Source of the DNA: an uncultured Eubacterium sp.
GTDB lineage: Bacteria > Bacillota > Clostridia > Lachnospirales > Lachnospiraceae
Length of the DNA: 64,000 bases
Assembly (NCBI GenBank): GCA_910584595.1
Contig: CAJUBQ010000009.1
Location: 1-64,000, forward strand
Direction of reading: 5' to 3'
The notes under the pieces are model-generated. The model was not told the DNA's origin. It did no database searches and was given only the letters and a program-made list of their open reading frames with translations. The translations under genes were made by a program, and so were the position numbers. Below are positions 19,011 to 27,004 of the stretch, in pieces (position 1 is the first letter of the stretch; each line of letters begins with the position of its first letter).

Positions 19011-19172
19011 AGCGTGTTTGAAAAATCATTCCCGCGATCTGCACTCCCCACTTTGCGGAGAATTCATCCCAAATTTAGTCAACATAGCCCACTATGACTC
19101 CTAAATTTGGGATAAATTCTCCACAAACTGTGAAGCACATCTCACGGAAAGCATTTTTCAAACACGCTCTAG
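19007..19172. repeat. MITE-like element with 20-bp perfect inverted ends
   Basis: CTAGAGCGTGTTTGAAAAAT (19007-19026) is repeated exactly in reverse at 19153-19172. Inside lies a second pair: GGAGAATTCATCCCAAATTTAG against CTAAATTTGGGATAAATTCTCC, with one mismatch. The outermost CTAG is itself palindromic and could be a duplicated target. There is no coding capacity. It behaves like a small non-autonomous mobile element or a large hairpin unit, and it carries the stop codon (TAG at 19008) of the preceding regulator. Confidence 0.75.
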
Positions 19173-19194
19173 AGCAAAAATAAGGAGAGCAAGT

Positions 19195-20019
19195 ATGAAT
19201 GAAATTTATAAAAAATTGGCAATATGCCTGGAAAGTGTTCGAGCTAAAACAAAATTTGTTCCAAAAGTGGCATTAATCTTAGGTTCCGGACTGGGAGATT
19301 ATGCGGATGGGATTCAGATAGAGCAGACCATAGATTATACGCAGATTGAAGGCTTTCCGGTTTCTACGGTAGCAGGTCACAAAGGAAGGTTTGTGTTTGG
19401 TTATGTAAATGAAACGCCTGTTGTGATTATGCAGGGAAGAATCCATTATTACGAAGGGTACGCAATGTCAGACGTGGTGCTTCCAACCCGTTTGATGGGA
19501 ATGCTTGGAGCAGAAAAATTGATTCTTACAAACGCTGCCGGAGGCATCAATTATGATTATAAACCAGGTGATTTTATGCTGATTACAGATCACATCGCGG
19601 TTGGAGTGCCAAATCCGCTGATCGGTGAAAATCTGGATGAATTGGGTGTCAGATTTCCGGATATGAGCGAAGTATACAGTGCATCGATGCGTGAGATTAT
19701 CAAACAAGAAGCGGAAAAGCTTTCGATCCCTCTGCAGGAAGGGGTTTATGTCCAGCTTACAGGCCCGGCTTATGAAACCCCGGCAGAAATTCGTATGTGC
19801 AGAAATTGGGGTGGAGATGCAGTAGGAATGAGTACAGCATGTGAAGCAATGGCAGCCCGTCATATGGGAATGGAAGTATGCGGAATATCCTGCATTACGA
19901 ATCTGGCAGCCGGAATGTCTGCACAACAATTGGATCATAAAGAAGTGCAGGAGACGGCAGATCGGGTAGCAGAGCAGTTTAAGAAGCTGATTACCGCAGT
20001 TGTTATGCGTATCTGCTAA
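19195..20019 (+). CDS. punA: Purine nucleoside phosphorylase
   Basis: A 274-residue trimeric-type PNP. Signatures are LILGSGLGDYAD (phosphate site), VAGHKGRF, the GRIHYYEGY segment, TNAAGGINYDYKPGD and GMSTACEAMAARHMG. It splits inosine, guanosine and their deoxy forms into base and (deoxy)ribose-1-phosphate, complementing the uridine phosphorylase for purines. AAGGAGAGC precedes the ATG. Confidence 0.95.
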   Translation: MNEIYKKLAICLESVRAKTKFVPKVALILGSGLGDYADGIQIEQTIDYTQIEGFPVSTVAGHKGRFVFGYVNETPVVIMQGRIHYYEGYAMSDVVLPTRLMGMLGAEKLILTNAAGGINYDYKPGDFMLITDHIAVGVPNPLIGENLDELGVRFPDMSEVYSASMREIIKQEAEKLSIPLQEGVYVQLTGPAYETPAEIRMCRNWGGDAVGMSTACEAMAARHMGMEVCGISCITNLAAGMSAQQLDHKEVQETADRVAEQFKKLITAVVMRIC

Positions 20020-20058
20020 TTAGAAATTATATTTAGCTCCAATAGTTAAAATAATGGG

Positions 20059-20119
20059 AAGATAACGAAAAGAGTGTAAAAGATAACCATACTTTGACAT
20101 TCTTTCCGTTATCTTTTTT
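20059..20119 (+). terminator. Terminator after punA
   Basis: AAGATAACG (20059-20067) pairs with CGTTATCTT (20107-20115), the 3' arm running into a T-tract to 20120. It marks the end of the nucleoside-salvage region. Confidence 0.75.
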
Positions 20120-20277
20120 TGAAATAGATCTATAAAAAGTAGCTTGTGTTTCAACGAAGTGTAATTTATAATGAATAAAAAGTGTTGTGCAGGTTAAATG
20201 CTATCAATCCTGCAGACAGTATTGAAATGAAAGTAAAAAAGCGCAAAATAAAAAAGTGCAAAAGAGAGGGGATAACA

Positions 20278-21819
20278 ATGAATCAGGAAAAGGTCATTGT
20301 GCTGGATTTTGGAGGTCAATACAATCAGTTGATCGCAAGACGTGTGCGGGAATGCAATGTTTACTGCGAAGTGCATCCTCACTATATTTCAGTGGAAGAA
20401 ATCAGAAAAATGAATCCAAAAGGAATTATTTTTACAGGAGGGCCAAACAGCGCCTATTTGGAAGACTCTCCGACATGCAGTAAGGAAATCTTTGAAATGG
20501 GAATCCCGATTCTTGGAATCTGTTATGGTTCACAGCTCATGGCACATCTGCTTGGTGGAAGCGTAAAAACAGCGCCGGTCAGCGAGTATGGGAAAGCAGA
20601 AGTAACGATTGAATCAGAGAGCGAGTTGTTTGCCGATGTATCAAAAAATACGGTGTGCTGGATGAGTCATACGGATTATATTGAGACCCCGCCGCAAGGC
20701 TTTCAGATTATTGGTCATACGTCAGCTTGTCCCGTTGCTGCGATGGAATGCCCAAAACGTGGTTTATACGCAACACAATTTCATCCGGAAGTTATGCATA
20801 CAGCAGAAGGTCAGAAAATGCTGTCCAATTTTGTCTATCGCATTTGTGGCTGCAAAGGCGATTGGCAGATGGATTCCTTTGTAGAGAACACCATCAAAAG
20901 TATCCGTGAAAAAGTCGGAAGCGGAAAAGCGCTCTGCGCACTGTCCGGCGGCGTGGATTCTTCCGTAGCAGCAGTAATTTTGGCAAAGGCCGTAGGAAAA
21001 CAACTGACCTGTGTATTTGTAGATCACGGTCTTTTGCGCAAAAATGAAGGAGATGAAGTAGAGGCCGTATTTGGGCCAAATGGGCCATACAATTTGAATT
21101 TTATCCGCGTAAACGCACAGGAGCGGTTTTATCAAAAATTATCAGGCATCACGGAACCTGAAGAAAAACGTAAAATTATCGGAGAAGAATTTATTCGTGT
21201 ATTTGAAGAAGAGGCAAAAAAAATTGGAGCAGTGGATTTTCTTGTCCAGGGAACAATTTATCCGGATGTGATTGAATCCGGTCTTGGTAAGTCAGCAACG
21301 ATTAAGTCACATCACAATGTAGGCGGCCTGCCCGATTATGTGGATTTTAAAGAAATCATAGAGCCTCTGCGTCTGCTGTTTAAGGATGAAGTAAGGCAGG
21401 CAGGACGTGAACTTGGCATACCGGAACATCTGGTCAGCCGCCAGCCATTTCCAGGGCCAGGGCTTGGCATTCGCATTATAGGAGAGGTGACAGCCGAGAA
21501 AGTGAAGATTGTACAGGATGCCGATGCGATTTATCGGGAAGAAATTGCAAATGCAGGATTGGATAAGACAGTAAGCCAGTATTTTGCCGCGTTAACAAAC
21601 ATGAGATCGGTTGGAGTAATGGGAGACGAGCGGACATACGATTATGCAGTGGCGCTACGTGCAGTGACGACAACAGACTTTATGACAGCAGAGTGTGCGG
21701 ATATTCCGTTTGAGGTGCTGCAGAAGGTGATGAATCGGATTGTAAATGAGGTGAAAGGGGTTAATCGGGTGGTGTATGATTTGAGTAGTAAGCCGCCGGG
21801 GACGATTGAGTTCGAATAG
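20278..21819 (+). CDS. guaA: GMP synthase (glutamine-hydrolysing)
   Basis: A 513-residue two-part enzyme. The N-terminal class I glutaminase has catalytic Cys in GICYGSQLMAH and His in FHPEV. The ATP-pyrophosphatase domain has the PP-loop ALSGGVDSSVAAV. The C-terminal dimerisation part contains SRQPFPGPGLGIRI and ends in KPPGTIEFE. It makes GMP from XMP, glutamine and ATP. The start is at 20278 after GAGAGGGG. The last 100 bases are richer in GTG, TTG and AGT codons than the rest, which would fit a 3' end supplied by an integrating element (see findings). Confidence 0.95.
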   Translation: MNQEKVIVLDFGGQYNQLIARRVRECNVYCEVHPHYISVEEIRKMNPKGIIFTGGPNSAYLEDSPTCSKEIFEMGIPILGICYGSQLMAHLLGGSVKTAPVSEYGKAEVTIESESELFADVSKNTVCWMSHTDYIETPPQGFQIIGHTSACPVAAMECPKRGLYATQFHPEVMHTAEGQKMLSNFVYRICGCKGDWQMDSFVENTIKSIREKVGSGKALCALSGGVDSSVAAVILAKAVGKQLTCVFVDHGLLRKNEGDEVEAVFGPNGPYNLNFIRVNAQERFYQKLSGITEPEEKRKIIGEEFIRVFEEEAKKIGAVDFLVQGTIYPDVIESGLGKSATIKSHHNVGGLPDYVDFKEIIEPLRLLFKDEVRQAGRELGIPEHLVSRQPFPGPGLGIRIIGEVTAEKVKIVQDADAIYREEIANAGLDKTVSQYFAALTNMRSVGVMGDERTYDYAVALRAVTTTDFMTAECADIPFEVLQKVMNRIVNEVKGVNRVVYDLSSKPPGTIEFE

Positions 21820-21828
21820 CGGACATTT

Positions 21829-21870
21829 GGACTGGAAATCCTGATTTTATAGGGTTTTTCAGTCCTTTTT
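21829..21870 (+). terminator. Terminator after guaA
   Basis: GGACTGGAAATCCT (from 21829) folds back on AGGGTTTTTCAGTCC (to 21865), followed by TTTTT at 21866-21870. Confidence 0.7.
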
Positions 21871-21941
21871 CTGTCTCCGTGAGATTGATATGAGATGGAA
21901 AAAATAAGTCCTTTCCACATATTCCACAGAACCGGAAATTG

Positions 21942-21970
21942 TTGTAAAATGTCAAAAGGTGTGCTACAAT
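21942..21970 (+). promoter_or_regulatory. Promoter of the holin-like toxin RNA
   Basis: TTGTAA (21942-21947) and TACAAT (21965-21970) are separated by exactly 17 bases. The predicted transcript starts near 21977 and has a leader of about 100 bases before the small reading frame. Confidence 0.65.
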
Positions 21971-22079
21971 GCATTCAGGTGCTGCCAGGATGGCAGGCGG
22001 TTAGCCCTCTCCGGAGGGACTGTGACCCTCCGTTTACATAGAAACCTGAAAGGGAATCTGGGAAAGGAGGGCAGAACGG

Positions 22080-22184
22080 ATGTTGACATTGGAAGGACTT
22101 ATTGCAGTGCTGGGTTTCGGCCTGACCTGCTTCGGACTTGGATATGCCATCGGAAGCGATGATAGAAAGAATTCACAAAAATAG
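22080..22184 (+). CDS. Holin-like type I toxin peptide
   Basis: A 34-residue peptide that begins MLTLEGLIAVLGFGLTCFGL and ends in a short charged tail (GSDDRKNSQK). It has one hydrophobic helix and matches the pattern of the putative holin-like toxins found in Firmicutes. AAAGGAGGG precedes the ATG by 10 bases. It has its own promoter, a structured leader and a terminator. The expected action is membrane disruption if translated, restrained by RNA structure or an antisense RNA. It sits between guaA and the integrase, where it may help keep the prophage in place. Confidence 0.7.
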   Translation: MLTLEGLIAVLGFGLTCFGLGYAIGSDDRKNSQK

Positions 22185-22220
22185 CCGCCCCGGTCTGACA
22201 AACTAAGCGGCTATTTTTAC
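22177..22220. terminator. Bidirectional terminator between toxin and integrase
   Basis: AAAAATAGCCGC (22177-22188) is the exact complement of GCGGCTATTTTT (22207-22218), with T-rich flanks on both strands. It serves the toxin RNA from the left and could also end the leftward integrase transcript. Confidence 0.75.
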
Positions 22221-22292
22221 TTATTATGTTGGGCTAGCCGTCTGTCGGCAGCACTGCTTCTATGTATAATATAACATGATACAGATATGATT

Positions 22293-23387
22293 TCAAGCAT
22301 TTTCTTCATCCGGCCTGCGCAGCTTATTCAATGCCCCAGCCAGTTTCGTATCTTTTTCTGGGTACAAATGCGAATAAGTATCCAGTGTGGTTTTGGCAGA
22401 TTCGTGTCCAAGCCTTTCTGAAATTTCCAAAATATCAAAACCCATATCAATCAGCATACTGGCGTGTGAATGCCTGAGGTCATGCACACGTATGTTTGGC
22501 AAGCCTGTTTTTTCAGCAACCCGTTTGATCTCCTTTTCCAGTGCGGATTTTGTAAAATAAAAGATCCGGTCGTCTTTTCCGATCCCTCCAAGTTTTGAAA
22601 TATAATCGAAAATATCATCATAAAGAAAATCTGGTATGGCGATACTCCGGTTGCTTTTCGCTGTTTTTGGGATCAGGATTAGCTCCTCGCCTTTTACTTT
22701 GGCATAGTTCTTATTAATGGAAATGCGCTTGTCCGGCAGTATGTCAGCAGGCGTAAGCGCCAGGAGCTCGCCGGACCGCATTCCCGTGTAGAACAGCATA
22801 TCAAAAGCCAGCTTTGTTGCGGATTTCCGGATGTTTTTGGAGAATGCCTCATACTGCTCCCGCGTCCAGTATTTCATTTCACCTGCTTTGCTCTTTCCGA
22901 TGCTTCCGGCTGCCCTGCAGGGATTTGCTGAAAGGTTATAATGCGTTACGGCATAGTTCAGTATTGCGGAAAGCTGGTTATTCACGGTCTTTAAATATGT
23001 TTGGGAATATGGCTTTCCATTCTCATCCCGGAAAGATATCAGCTCGTTCTGCCATTTCCGGACTCTTATGGTGTCAATGTCGCACACTTTGAGCCTGGAA
23101 AAGTAAGGGAGCAGTTTGCTGTCTATGATATTCCGCTTGTTGTCCATAGTAGTAGGCTTTAGGCGGTGCGACATATCCTCCATATAAATTTCCACAAGGG
23201 AAGAAAAGAGTATGTCGCTTGTGGCGTTCTGCTGGTCCAGGACAGAACGCTCGTATTCTTTTGCTTCACGCTGCGTCTTAAAGCCACGCTTGCATGTGTG
23301 CCGGTATTTGCCGGTCCAGTCGGTGTAGTTGAAAGCGGCATACCACATGGTTTTGCCGTTTTTTAGGGTGTATTTGTAAGCGGGCAT
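22293..23387 (-). CDS. int: Tyrosine-type integrase
   Basis: A 364-residue site-specific recombinase. The N-terminal part has an AP2-like arm-binding region (MWYAAFNYTDWTGKYRHTCK), followed by a SAM-like core-binding domain (about residues 65-160). The catalytic domain shows Arg in TGMRSGELLAL, HDLRHSHAS (His-x-x-Arg), LGHESAKTTLDTYSHL with the second His and the nucleophile Tyr. It integrates and excises the prophage. I start it at 23387, where GAGAGG lies 5 bases upstream; an upstream ATG at 23405 has none. Confidence 0.93.
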   Translation of the reverse strand: MPAYKYTLKNGKTMWYAAFNYTDWTGKYRHTCKRGFKTQREAKEYERSVLDQQNATSDILFSSLVEIYMEDMSHRLKPTTMDNKRNIIDSKLLPYFSRLKVCDIDTIRVRKWQNELISFRDENGKPYSQTYLKTVNNQLSAILNYAVTHYNLSANPCRAAGSIGKSKAGEMKYWTREQYEAFSKNIRKSATKLAFDMLFYTGMRSGELLALTPADILPDKRISINKNYAKVKGEELILIPKTAKSNRSIAIPDFLYDDIFDYISKLGGIGKDDRIFYFTKSALEKEIKRVAEKTGLPNIRVHDLRHSHASMLIDMGFDILEISERLGHESAKTTLDTYSHLYPEKDTKLAGALNKLRRPDEENA

Positions 23388-23417
23388 AGTCCTCTCTCTT
23401 TTCATTATCAGCTTGAT

Positions 23418-23726
23418 TTACAGATCAAGGAGCTGCATCAGGAGCAGGGCTCCTGTTTTGATTCCGCTTTCAAAATAACTGCGGTTTGATTCACATATGC
23501 TGTCAAGCAGTTCTCCGGCATGGTTTTCAACGATAGGCACGGTATCGCATCTGCTGCTAAGCCCCTGGTTTATGATATATTCTGTATAGGCTTTTATTTC
23601 TTTTATAATATTCTTTTCGCATTCCATTAAGAAAGGCGGCCCTGGTTTTTGCATATCGTCTAATAGATATCCGCTGATTCTATCTAAACTGGTTTTGTCA
23701 TATAATTCATGTCTGCCTGCGGCCAT
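23418..23726 (-). CDS. Small prophage protein, function unknown
   Basis: A 102-residue, mostly helical acidic protein preceded by AAAGGAGGG. It has no motif that I can assign; its overall pattern is vaguely like the short DUF6809 proteins of clostridial phages. It lies between the integrase and the HsdR-N protein in the leftward lysogeny unit, so it is probably made in the lysogen. Confidence 0.6.
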   Translation of the reverse strand: MAAGRHELYDKTSLDRISGYLLDDMQKPGPPFLMECEKNIIKEIKAYTEYIINQGLSSRCDTVPIVENHAGELLDSICESNRSYFESGIKTGALLLMQLLDL

Positions 23727-23743
23727 GCTGTTATCCCTCCTTT

Positions 23744-24895
23744 TTATCTTCCTATTTCAATTTTTTTCAAATCTGTTCGAGGCCCCTTTTTTAATTGTAT
23801 TCTGTATGGGTCAGGCATTTCATATGCACCCCATTTTGTAAGCAGGCGCTCCTGGTTTTTAGGCTTTTGTGGTTCTGTATAGCGCCTGGCAGCGGCCGTA
23901 ATTTCGGAGGCATAATTCTGTATGTCTGATACGTTTTCGATAGGGTGCCGCCTCTCTTTTTTATTTCCATCCGGCAAGATAAGCGTTTTCTGTGCAGAAT
24001 AAAGGTTAATGCGGCAGATCCATTTACGCGTATTGTTTTTGTACAGGATTGCCAGGTAGGAGCCTGTCTGCTTGTGGTATATGTCTTCCGGGCTGACAGC
24101 CGGCCTGAGTATGTCCTTGACCAGTGTAACGGATTCCCATTCTTCTTCTGTGGAAATGCGGGCATCATCTGCAGGGGTGGCAGCAGCGCTTTCGAGGGCA
24201 AACTTTATCCTGTCATTCACCGTTTCACTGATATATTCCTTTATGGCGCTTTTTAGGATAGGCCTGAATTTTTCAATAACAGCCTGGGTTTTCGCGCCTT
24301 TATAAAAAGGCTGGAGGAACAGCTTTACAAAGTCATTGGAGGGGCTGTCCATCTGCTGGCTGATTGATTTTTTGAAAAGAGTGTTGTATTTGAGGACAGA
24401 CGCTGTGTCCAGTATTTCTTCAACATCCAAATATTTTTTATGGAATTTTTCTATTTGCGGTATCTGGCTGTCCCTAATTTCTGAAAGGCGAAATTCCATA
24501 AACGGGTCTTTATCCATTTTGTTCGGCTCGTCAAGGTCGGTATAAAATTTATAATGGATGCCGTTTGTCAGTATTGCAAATTTAGCCTGCGTTGTAACAA
24601 AATAGCGGAAAAGCTGGGAACTGTGCCTGTCCAGCTTTTTGCTGACGGCCTTTGCTTCTATCAGTATGACTGGCTGCCCGCTGCGCAGGATGGCATAATC
24701 TACTTTTTCGCCTTTTTTAATCCCTACATCTGCTGTGAATTCCGGGCAGAACTCAGAAGGGTTAAAAACGTCATAACCCAGCAGTTGGAAGAATGGCAGG
24801 ATCAGGGACATTTTTGTTGCTTCTTCTGTTGTAATCTGGTTTTCAATGCCGGCAAGGCGTTCTGCCAGCTTTTTCATATCTTCTGCAAACCCCAT
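23744..24895 (-). CDS. Stand-alone HsdR N-terminal-like (PD-(D/E)XK) protein
   Basis: A 383-residue protein whose first 170 residues look like the N-terminal nuclease part of type I restriction HsdR subunits: LPFFQLLGYDVFNP, then VDYAILRSGQPVILIEAKAV with the Asp and Glu-x-Lys of a PD-(D/E)XK site, then AILTNGIHYKFYTDL. There is no helicase domain. The C-terminal half is not recognised. It is transcribed with the repressor and integrase, so it is available in the lysogen. A part in blocking other phages is plausible but unproven. AAGGGGAG precedes the start. Confidence 0.7.
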   Translation of the reverse strand: MGFAEDMKKLAERLAGIENQITTEEATKMSLILPFFQLLGYDVFNPSEFCPEFTADVGIKKGEKVDYAILRSGQPVILIEAKAVSKKLDRHSSQLFRYFVTTQAKFAILTNGIHYKFYTDLDEPNKMDKDPFMEFRLSEIRDSQIPQIEKFHKKYLDVEEILDTASVLKYNTLFKKSISQQMDSPSNDFVKLFLQPFYKGAKTQAVIEKFRPILKSAIKEYISETVNDRIKFALESAAATPADDARISTEEEWESVTLVKDILRPAVSPEDIYHKQTGSYLAILYKNNTRKWICRINLYSAQKTLILPDGNKKERRHPIENVSDIQNYASEITAAARRYTEPQKPKNQERLLTKWGAYEMPDPYRIQLKKGPRTDLKKIEIGR

Positions 24896-24982
24896 AATGG
24901 ACTCCCCTTTTCATATCTGTATTTTCATCTGGTAGAAGGAACTGACGTTATACTGCCAGATTCGACATTCGTGCTATTTTTT

Positions 24983-25669
24983 TTAAACTGCTATTGTGCC
25001 GCCTCCGGTACCACTCGAAGGCTGGGATTTTCCCTGGCTGTCAAGATATTTTTCATCTGCTGCAACAGATGAATATTCTTTTTCTAATTCAAAACATTTT
25101 CCGAGTATAATACCACGGTCTTTTCGTTTTTCTAACGAACAAAATGATTCCAGCAATTCCATTACTTCTTCTGGAAACCTGTGATAATACCTGAGAATAA
25201 GTTCTTCATCAGAATGTATTCGTTCTCGCTTTGAGTAATCAAGCAGGTAATCTATTGAAACATCTAACACTGTGGCAATTCGTATAAGTTCCTCGGCAAC
25301 TGGCTGCGAATTGCCATACCATAGCGCATCTAAACGTGTTTTTTCAATGCATGACTTTTCAAGCATATCCTCATAAGAAATTTTTTTTGCATTGGATATT
25401 TTCCGAATAGACCAGTTGGCATCACCTTCCTCGTAAAAGTAATTGTAGCAATCATTTGTATCAGAATTAGATTTTTTTAATCCCAAAAGATAATCTGTAG
25501 ACACATTAAAGTAGCTAGCATATCTTTTGAGCGTATCAATATTTGGCTCTACAGTGCCTGCTTCATATTTAGAGATATTAGATTTTGACACTCCAAGTAT
25601 TTCCGACATTTGTTTTTGAGTTAGGTGTTCGGTTTCTCGTAAAGTTTTTAAAATATTTCCAAAATCCAT
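24983..25669 (-). CDS. CI-like repressor with two HTH regions
   Basis: A 228-residue protein. Residues about 5-60 form a clear XRE helix-turn-helix (LTQKQMSEILGVSKSNISKYE) with the usual FNVSTDYLLG end. A second HTH-like unit (about 85-145) ends in LDVSIDYLLDYS. There is no peptidase domain, so induction is probably not by RecA-driven self-cleavage. It reads away from the early genes and is preceded by GGAGGTGG. Four operators in the divergent control region are its likely targets. Confidence 0.85.
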   Translation of the reverse strand: MDFGNILKTLRETEHLTQKQMSEILGVSKSNISKYEAGTVEPNIDTLKRYASYFNVSTDYLLGLKKSNSDTNDCYNYFYEEGDANWSIRKISNAKKISYEDMLEKSCIEKTRLDALWYGNSQPVAEELIRIATVLDVSIDYLLDYSKRERIHSDEELILRYYHRFPEEVMELLESFCSLEKRKDRGIILGKCFELEKEYSSVAADEKYLDSQGKSQPSSGTGGGTIAV

Positions 25670-25686
25670 TAGCCACCTCCATTTAT

Positions 25687-25715
25687 ATTATAGAGTTTCA
25701 TAAAATGAAATTCAA
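25687..25715 (-). promoter_or_regulatory. Leftward (repressor) promoter with operator 1 inside
   Basis: Read on the minus strand, TTGAAT (25715-25710) and TATAAT (25692-25687) are 17 bases apart. The spacer contains operator 1, TTTCATAAAATGAAA at 25696-25710. Confidence 0.65.
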
Positions 25716-25798
25716 TAATGTTTCAAAAATTGAAAAAAATGCTTGACAAATTCAAAAATTGAAATTATTATAAAAACATAAAGTTCAAAAATTGAAAC
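25696..25798. promoter_or_regulatory. Array of four repressor operators
   Basis: Four dyads of the type TTCAAAAATTGAA lie at 25696-25710 (variant TTTCATAAAATGAAA), 25721-25735, 25751-25763 and 25784-25796, centred 25, 29 and 33 bp apart. The last three share an identical 13-base core. They fill the control region between the divergent repressor and Cro-like genes. Confidence 0.8.
25743..25771 (+). promoter_or_regulatory. Rightward early promoter with operator 3 inside
   Basis: A perfect TTGACA (25743-25748) and TATTAT (25766-25771) are 17 bases apart. Operator 3 (25751-25763) lies wholly in the spacer, and operator 4 covers the start region, so bound repressor would block transcription. Confidence 0.75.
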
Positions 25799-25813
25799 GA
25801 AAGGAGGTATACG

Positions 25814-26032
25814 ATGCCGCCACTCAAAATAAAGAGTTACAGAGAATCTGTTGGCATGAAGCAAGAAGAATTTGCTGCAATAATTAATGTTTCAAAGGTT
25901 AATTACAGCAAAAAGGAAAATGGGAAAGTTAAATTTTCATTGAATGAGGCATATATGATTTCCCGTTATTTTAAACAACCAATTGAAGTTATTTTTGGTA
26001 AAAACGAAGTTTCAACTGATGAACCATCTTAA
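25814..26032 (+). CDS. Cro-like HTH protein
   Basis: A 72-residue single-domain XRE protein (MKQEEFAAIINVSKVNYSKKE, then the FKQPIEVIFG end). It is first in the rightward unit and follows an AAAGGAGG site, the usual place of Cro. It should compete with the repressor for the operators and commit the phage to lytic growth. Confidence 0.8.
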   Translation: MPPLKIKSYRESVGMKQEEFAAIINVSKVNYSKKENGKVKFSLNEAYMISRYFKQPIEVIFGKNEVSTDEPS

Positions 26033-26064
26033 ATTCATTATAAGAAAGAGAGGTGAAAAAGAAA

Positions 26065-26538
26065 ATGGCAAATATAACGGCAGAAACTAGTTCTAACATT
26101 TTTTTTAAAGCCCGTTGCACGGCATCAACACACAATGAGCGGTTAAGCAGCCGTGAAGGCGCTGCGGATTTTTTATCAATAGATCGCGGACGTTTATATC
26201 GGATAGAAAAAGGAGTTGCGAATCCTTATCCAGAAGAAGTCCATCTGATGGCTGATTTGTACAACGCTCCAGAACTTAGAAATTATTACTGTACCGAAAT
26301 CTGTCCATTGGGATGTGATATGCCAAAAGTTGGAGCAGTGGATTTGGACCGCATAACGGTCAGGGCATTATCATCATTTAAAAAGATTAGCCAGACAGAA
26401 AAAATTTTACTGGATATTACAGAAGATGGCGTTATTTCGGATGACGAAAGGCCAGCCTTACAAAAGGTACTTGAGGATCTGGGAGAATTGGAAGCCATTG
26501 CTCAGAATCTGAAAGTCTGGGTTAAGAAAAATTTATAG
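26065..26538 (+). CDS. XRE-like regulator
   Basis: A 157-residue protein. Residues about 15-80 form an HTH of the XRE type (SREGAADFLSIDRGRLYRIE) with a short Cys-containing patch after it (CTEICPLGC). The C-terminal half is an acidic helical segment. The start at 26065 is chosen because AGAGGTG lies about 9 bases upstream; a GTG at 26053 overlaps that site. Similar proteins occur in the early units of clostridial phages and integrative elements. Confidence 0.65.
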   Translation: MANITAETSSNIFFKARCTASTHNERLSSREGAADFLSIDRGRLYRIEKGVANPYPEEVHLMADLYNAPELRNYYCTEICPLGCDMPKVGAVDLDRITVRALSSFKKISQTEKILLDITEDGVISDDERPALQKVLEDLGELEAIAQNLKVWVKKNL

Positions 26539-26550
26539 GGAGGCAAGGAT

Positions 26551-26982
26551 GTGTTTTTGGCACATAATTTGAAATTTTTGCGGGAGCAGATGGGCATTCG
26601 TCAGGGTGAGATGGCTAAAAAATTGGATATTACACAATCTGCAGTAGGAAATTGGGAAAGAAATCATAGAAAGCCCAATATAGAAATGATTGTCCGTTTG
26701 GCAGAATATTTTGGTGTATCGCTTGATGATTTAGTATTGAAAGACCTTGTGCCACCTACAGAAGTGTATACAAAGAATTTGCGATTTTTGCGCATAAAAC
26801 ATGGAATGACACAGGCAGACATGGCAAGGTTGCTTGGTTATAGAGGAAAGCAAGGTTATAACGCAATAGAAACTGGAAAGGCAAAGCCTGATGTGAATGA
26901 TCTGGAGAAACTTGCAGATTATTTCGGCGTTTCACTGGATCAGATTGTGAAGCATGATTTATCAAAGGAAGCGAATGCCTAA
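26551..26982 (+). CDS. Tandem-HTH regulator
   Basis: A 143-residue protein made of two XRE domains in a row. The first is residues about 4-65, with IRQGEMAKKLDITQSAVGNWE. The second is about 73-137, with MTQADMARLLGYRGKQGYNAIE. Both end in the YFGVSLDD/Q pattern, which indicates an internal duplication. Two HTH units in one chain could bind an asymmetric or spaced site as a monomer. It starts with GTG after GGGAGG. Confidence 0.75.
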   Translation: MFLAHNLKFLREQMGIRQGEMAKKLDITQSAVGNWERNHRKPNIEMIVRLAEYFGVSLDDLVLKDLVPPTEVYTKNLRFLRIKHGMTQADMARLLGYRGKQGYNAIETGKAKPDVNDLEKLADYFGVSLDQIVKHDLSKEANA

Positions 26983-27004
26983 TGACAGGGAAAGGAGTAA
27001 ATGA

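Larger units (their letters stand above)
21977..22256 (+). ncRNA. Structured toxin mRNA with 5'-3' long-range pairing
   Basis: The leader segment 21979-22007 can pair with 22231-22254. GTGCTGCC matches GGCAGCAC exactly. The next 16 bases, ending in GCGGTTAGCCC, pair throughout with GGGCTAGCCGTCTGTC if three G-U pairs are allowed. The leader also has its own hairpin (CGGAGGG with CCCTCCG). Such long-distance closing of the message around a tiny hydrophobic peptide is a mark of type I toxin mRNAs. A terminator hairpin lies inside the closed loop, so the real 3' end is uncertain. Confidence 0.45.

Noticed and set aside
20121..20277. Purine riboswitch before guaA
   Set aside because: No purine-aptamer core was found; only a small TGCAGG...CCTGCA hairpin (about 20187-20215) without a T-run.
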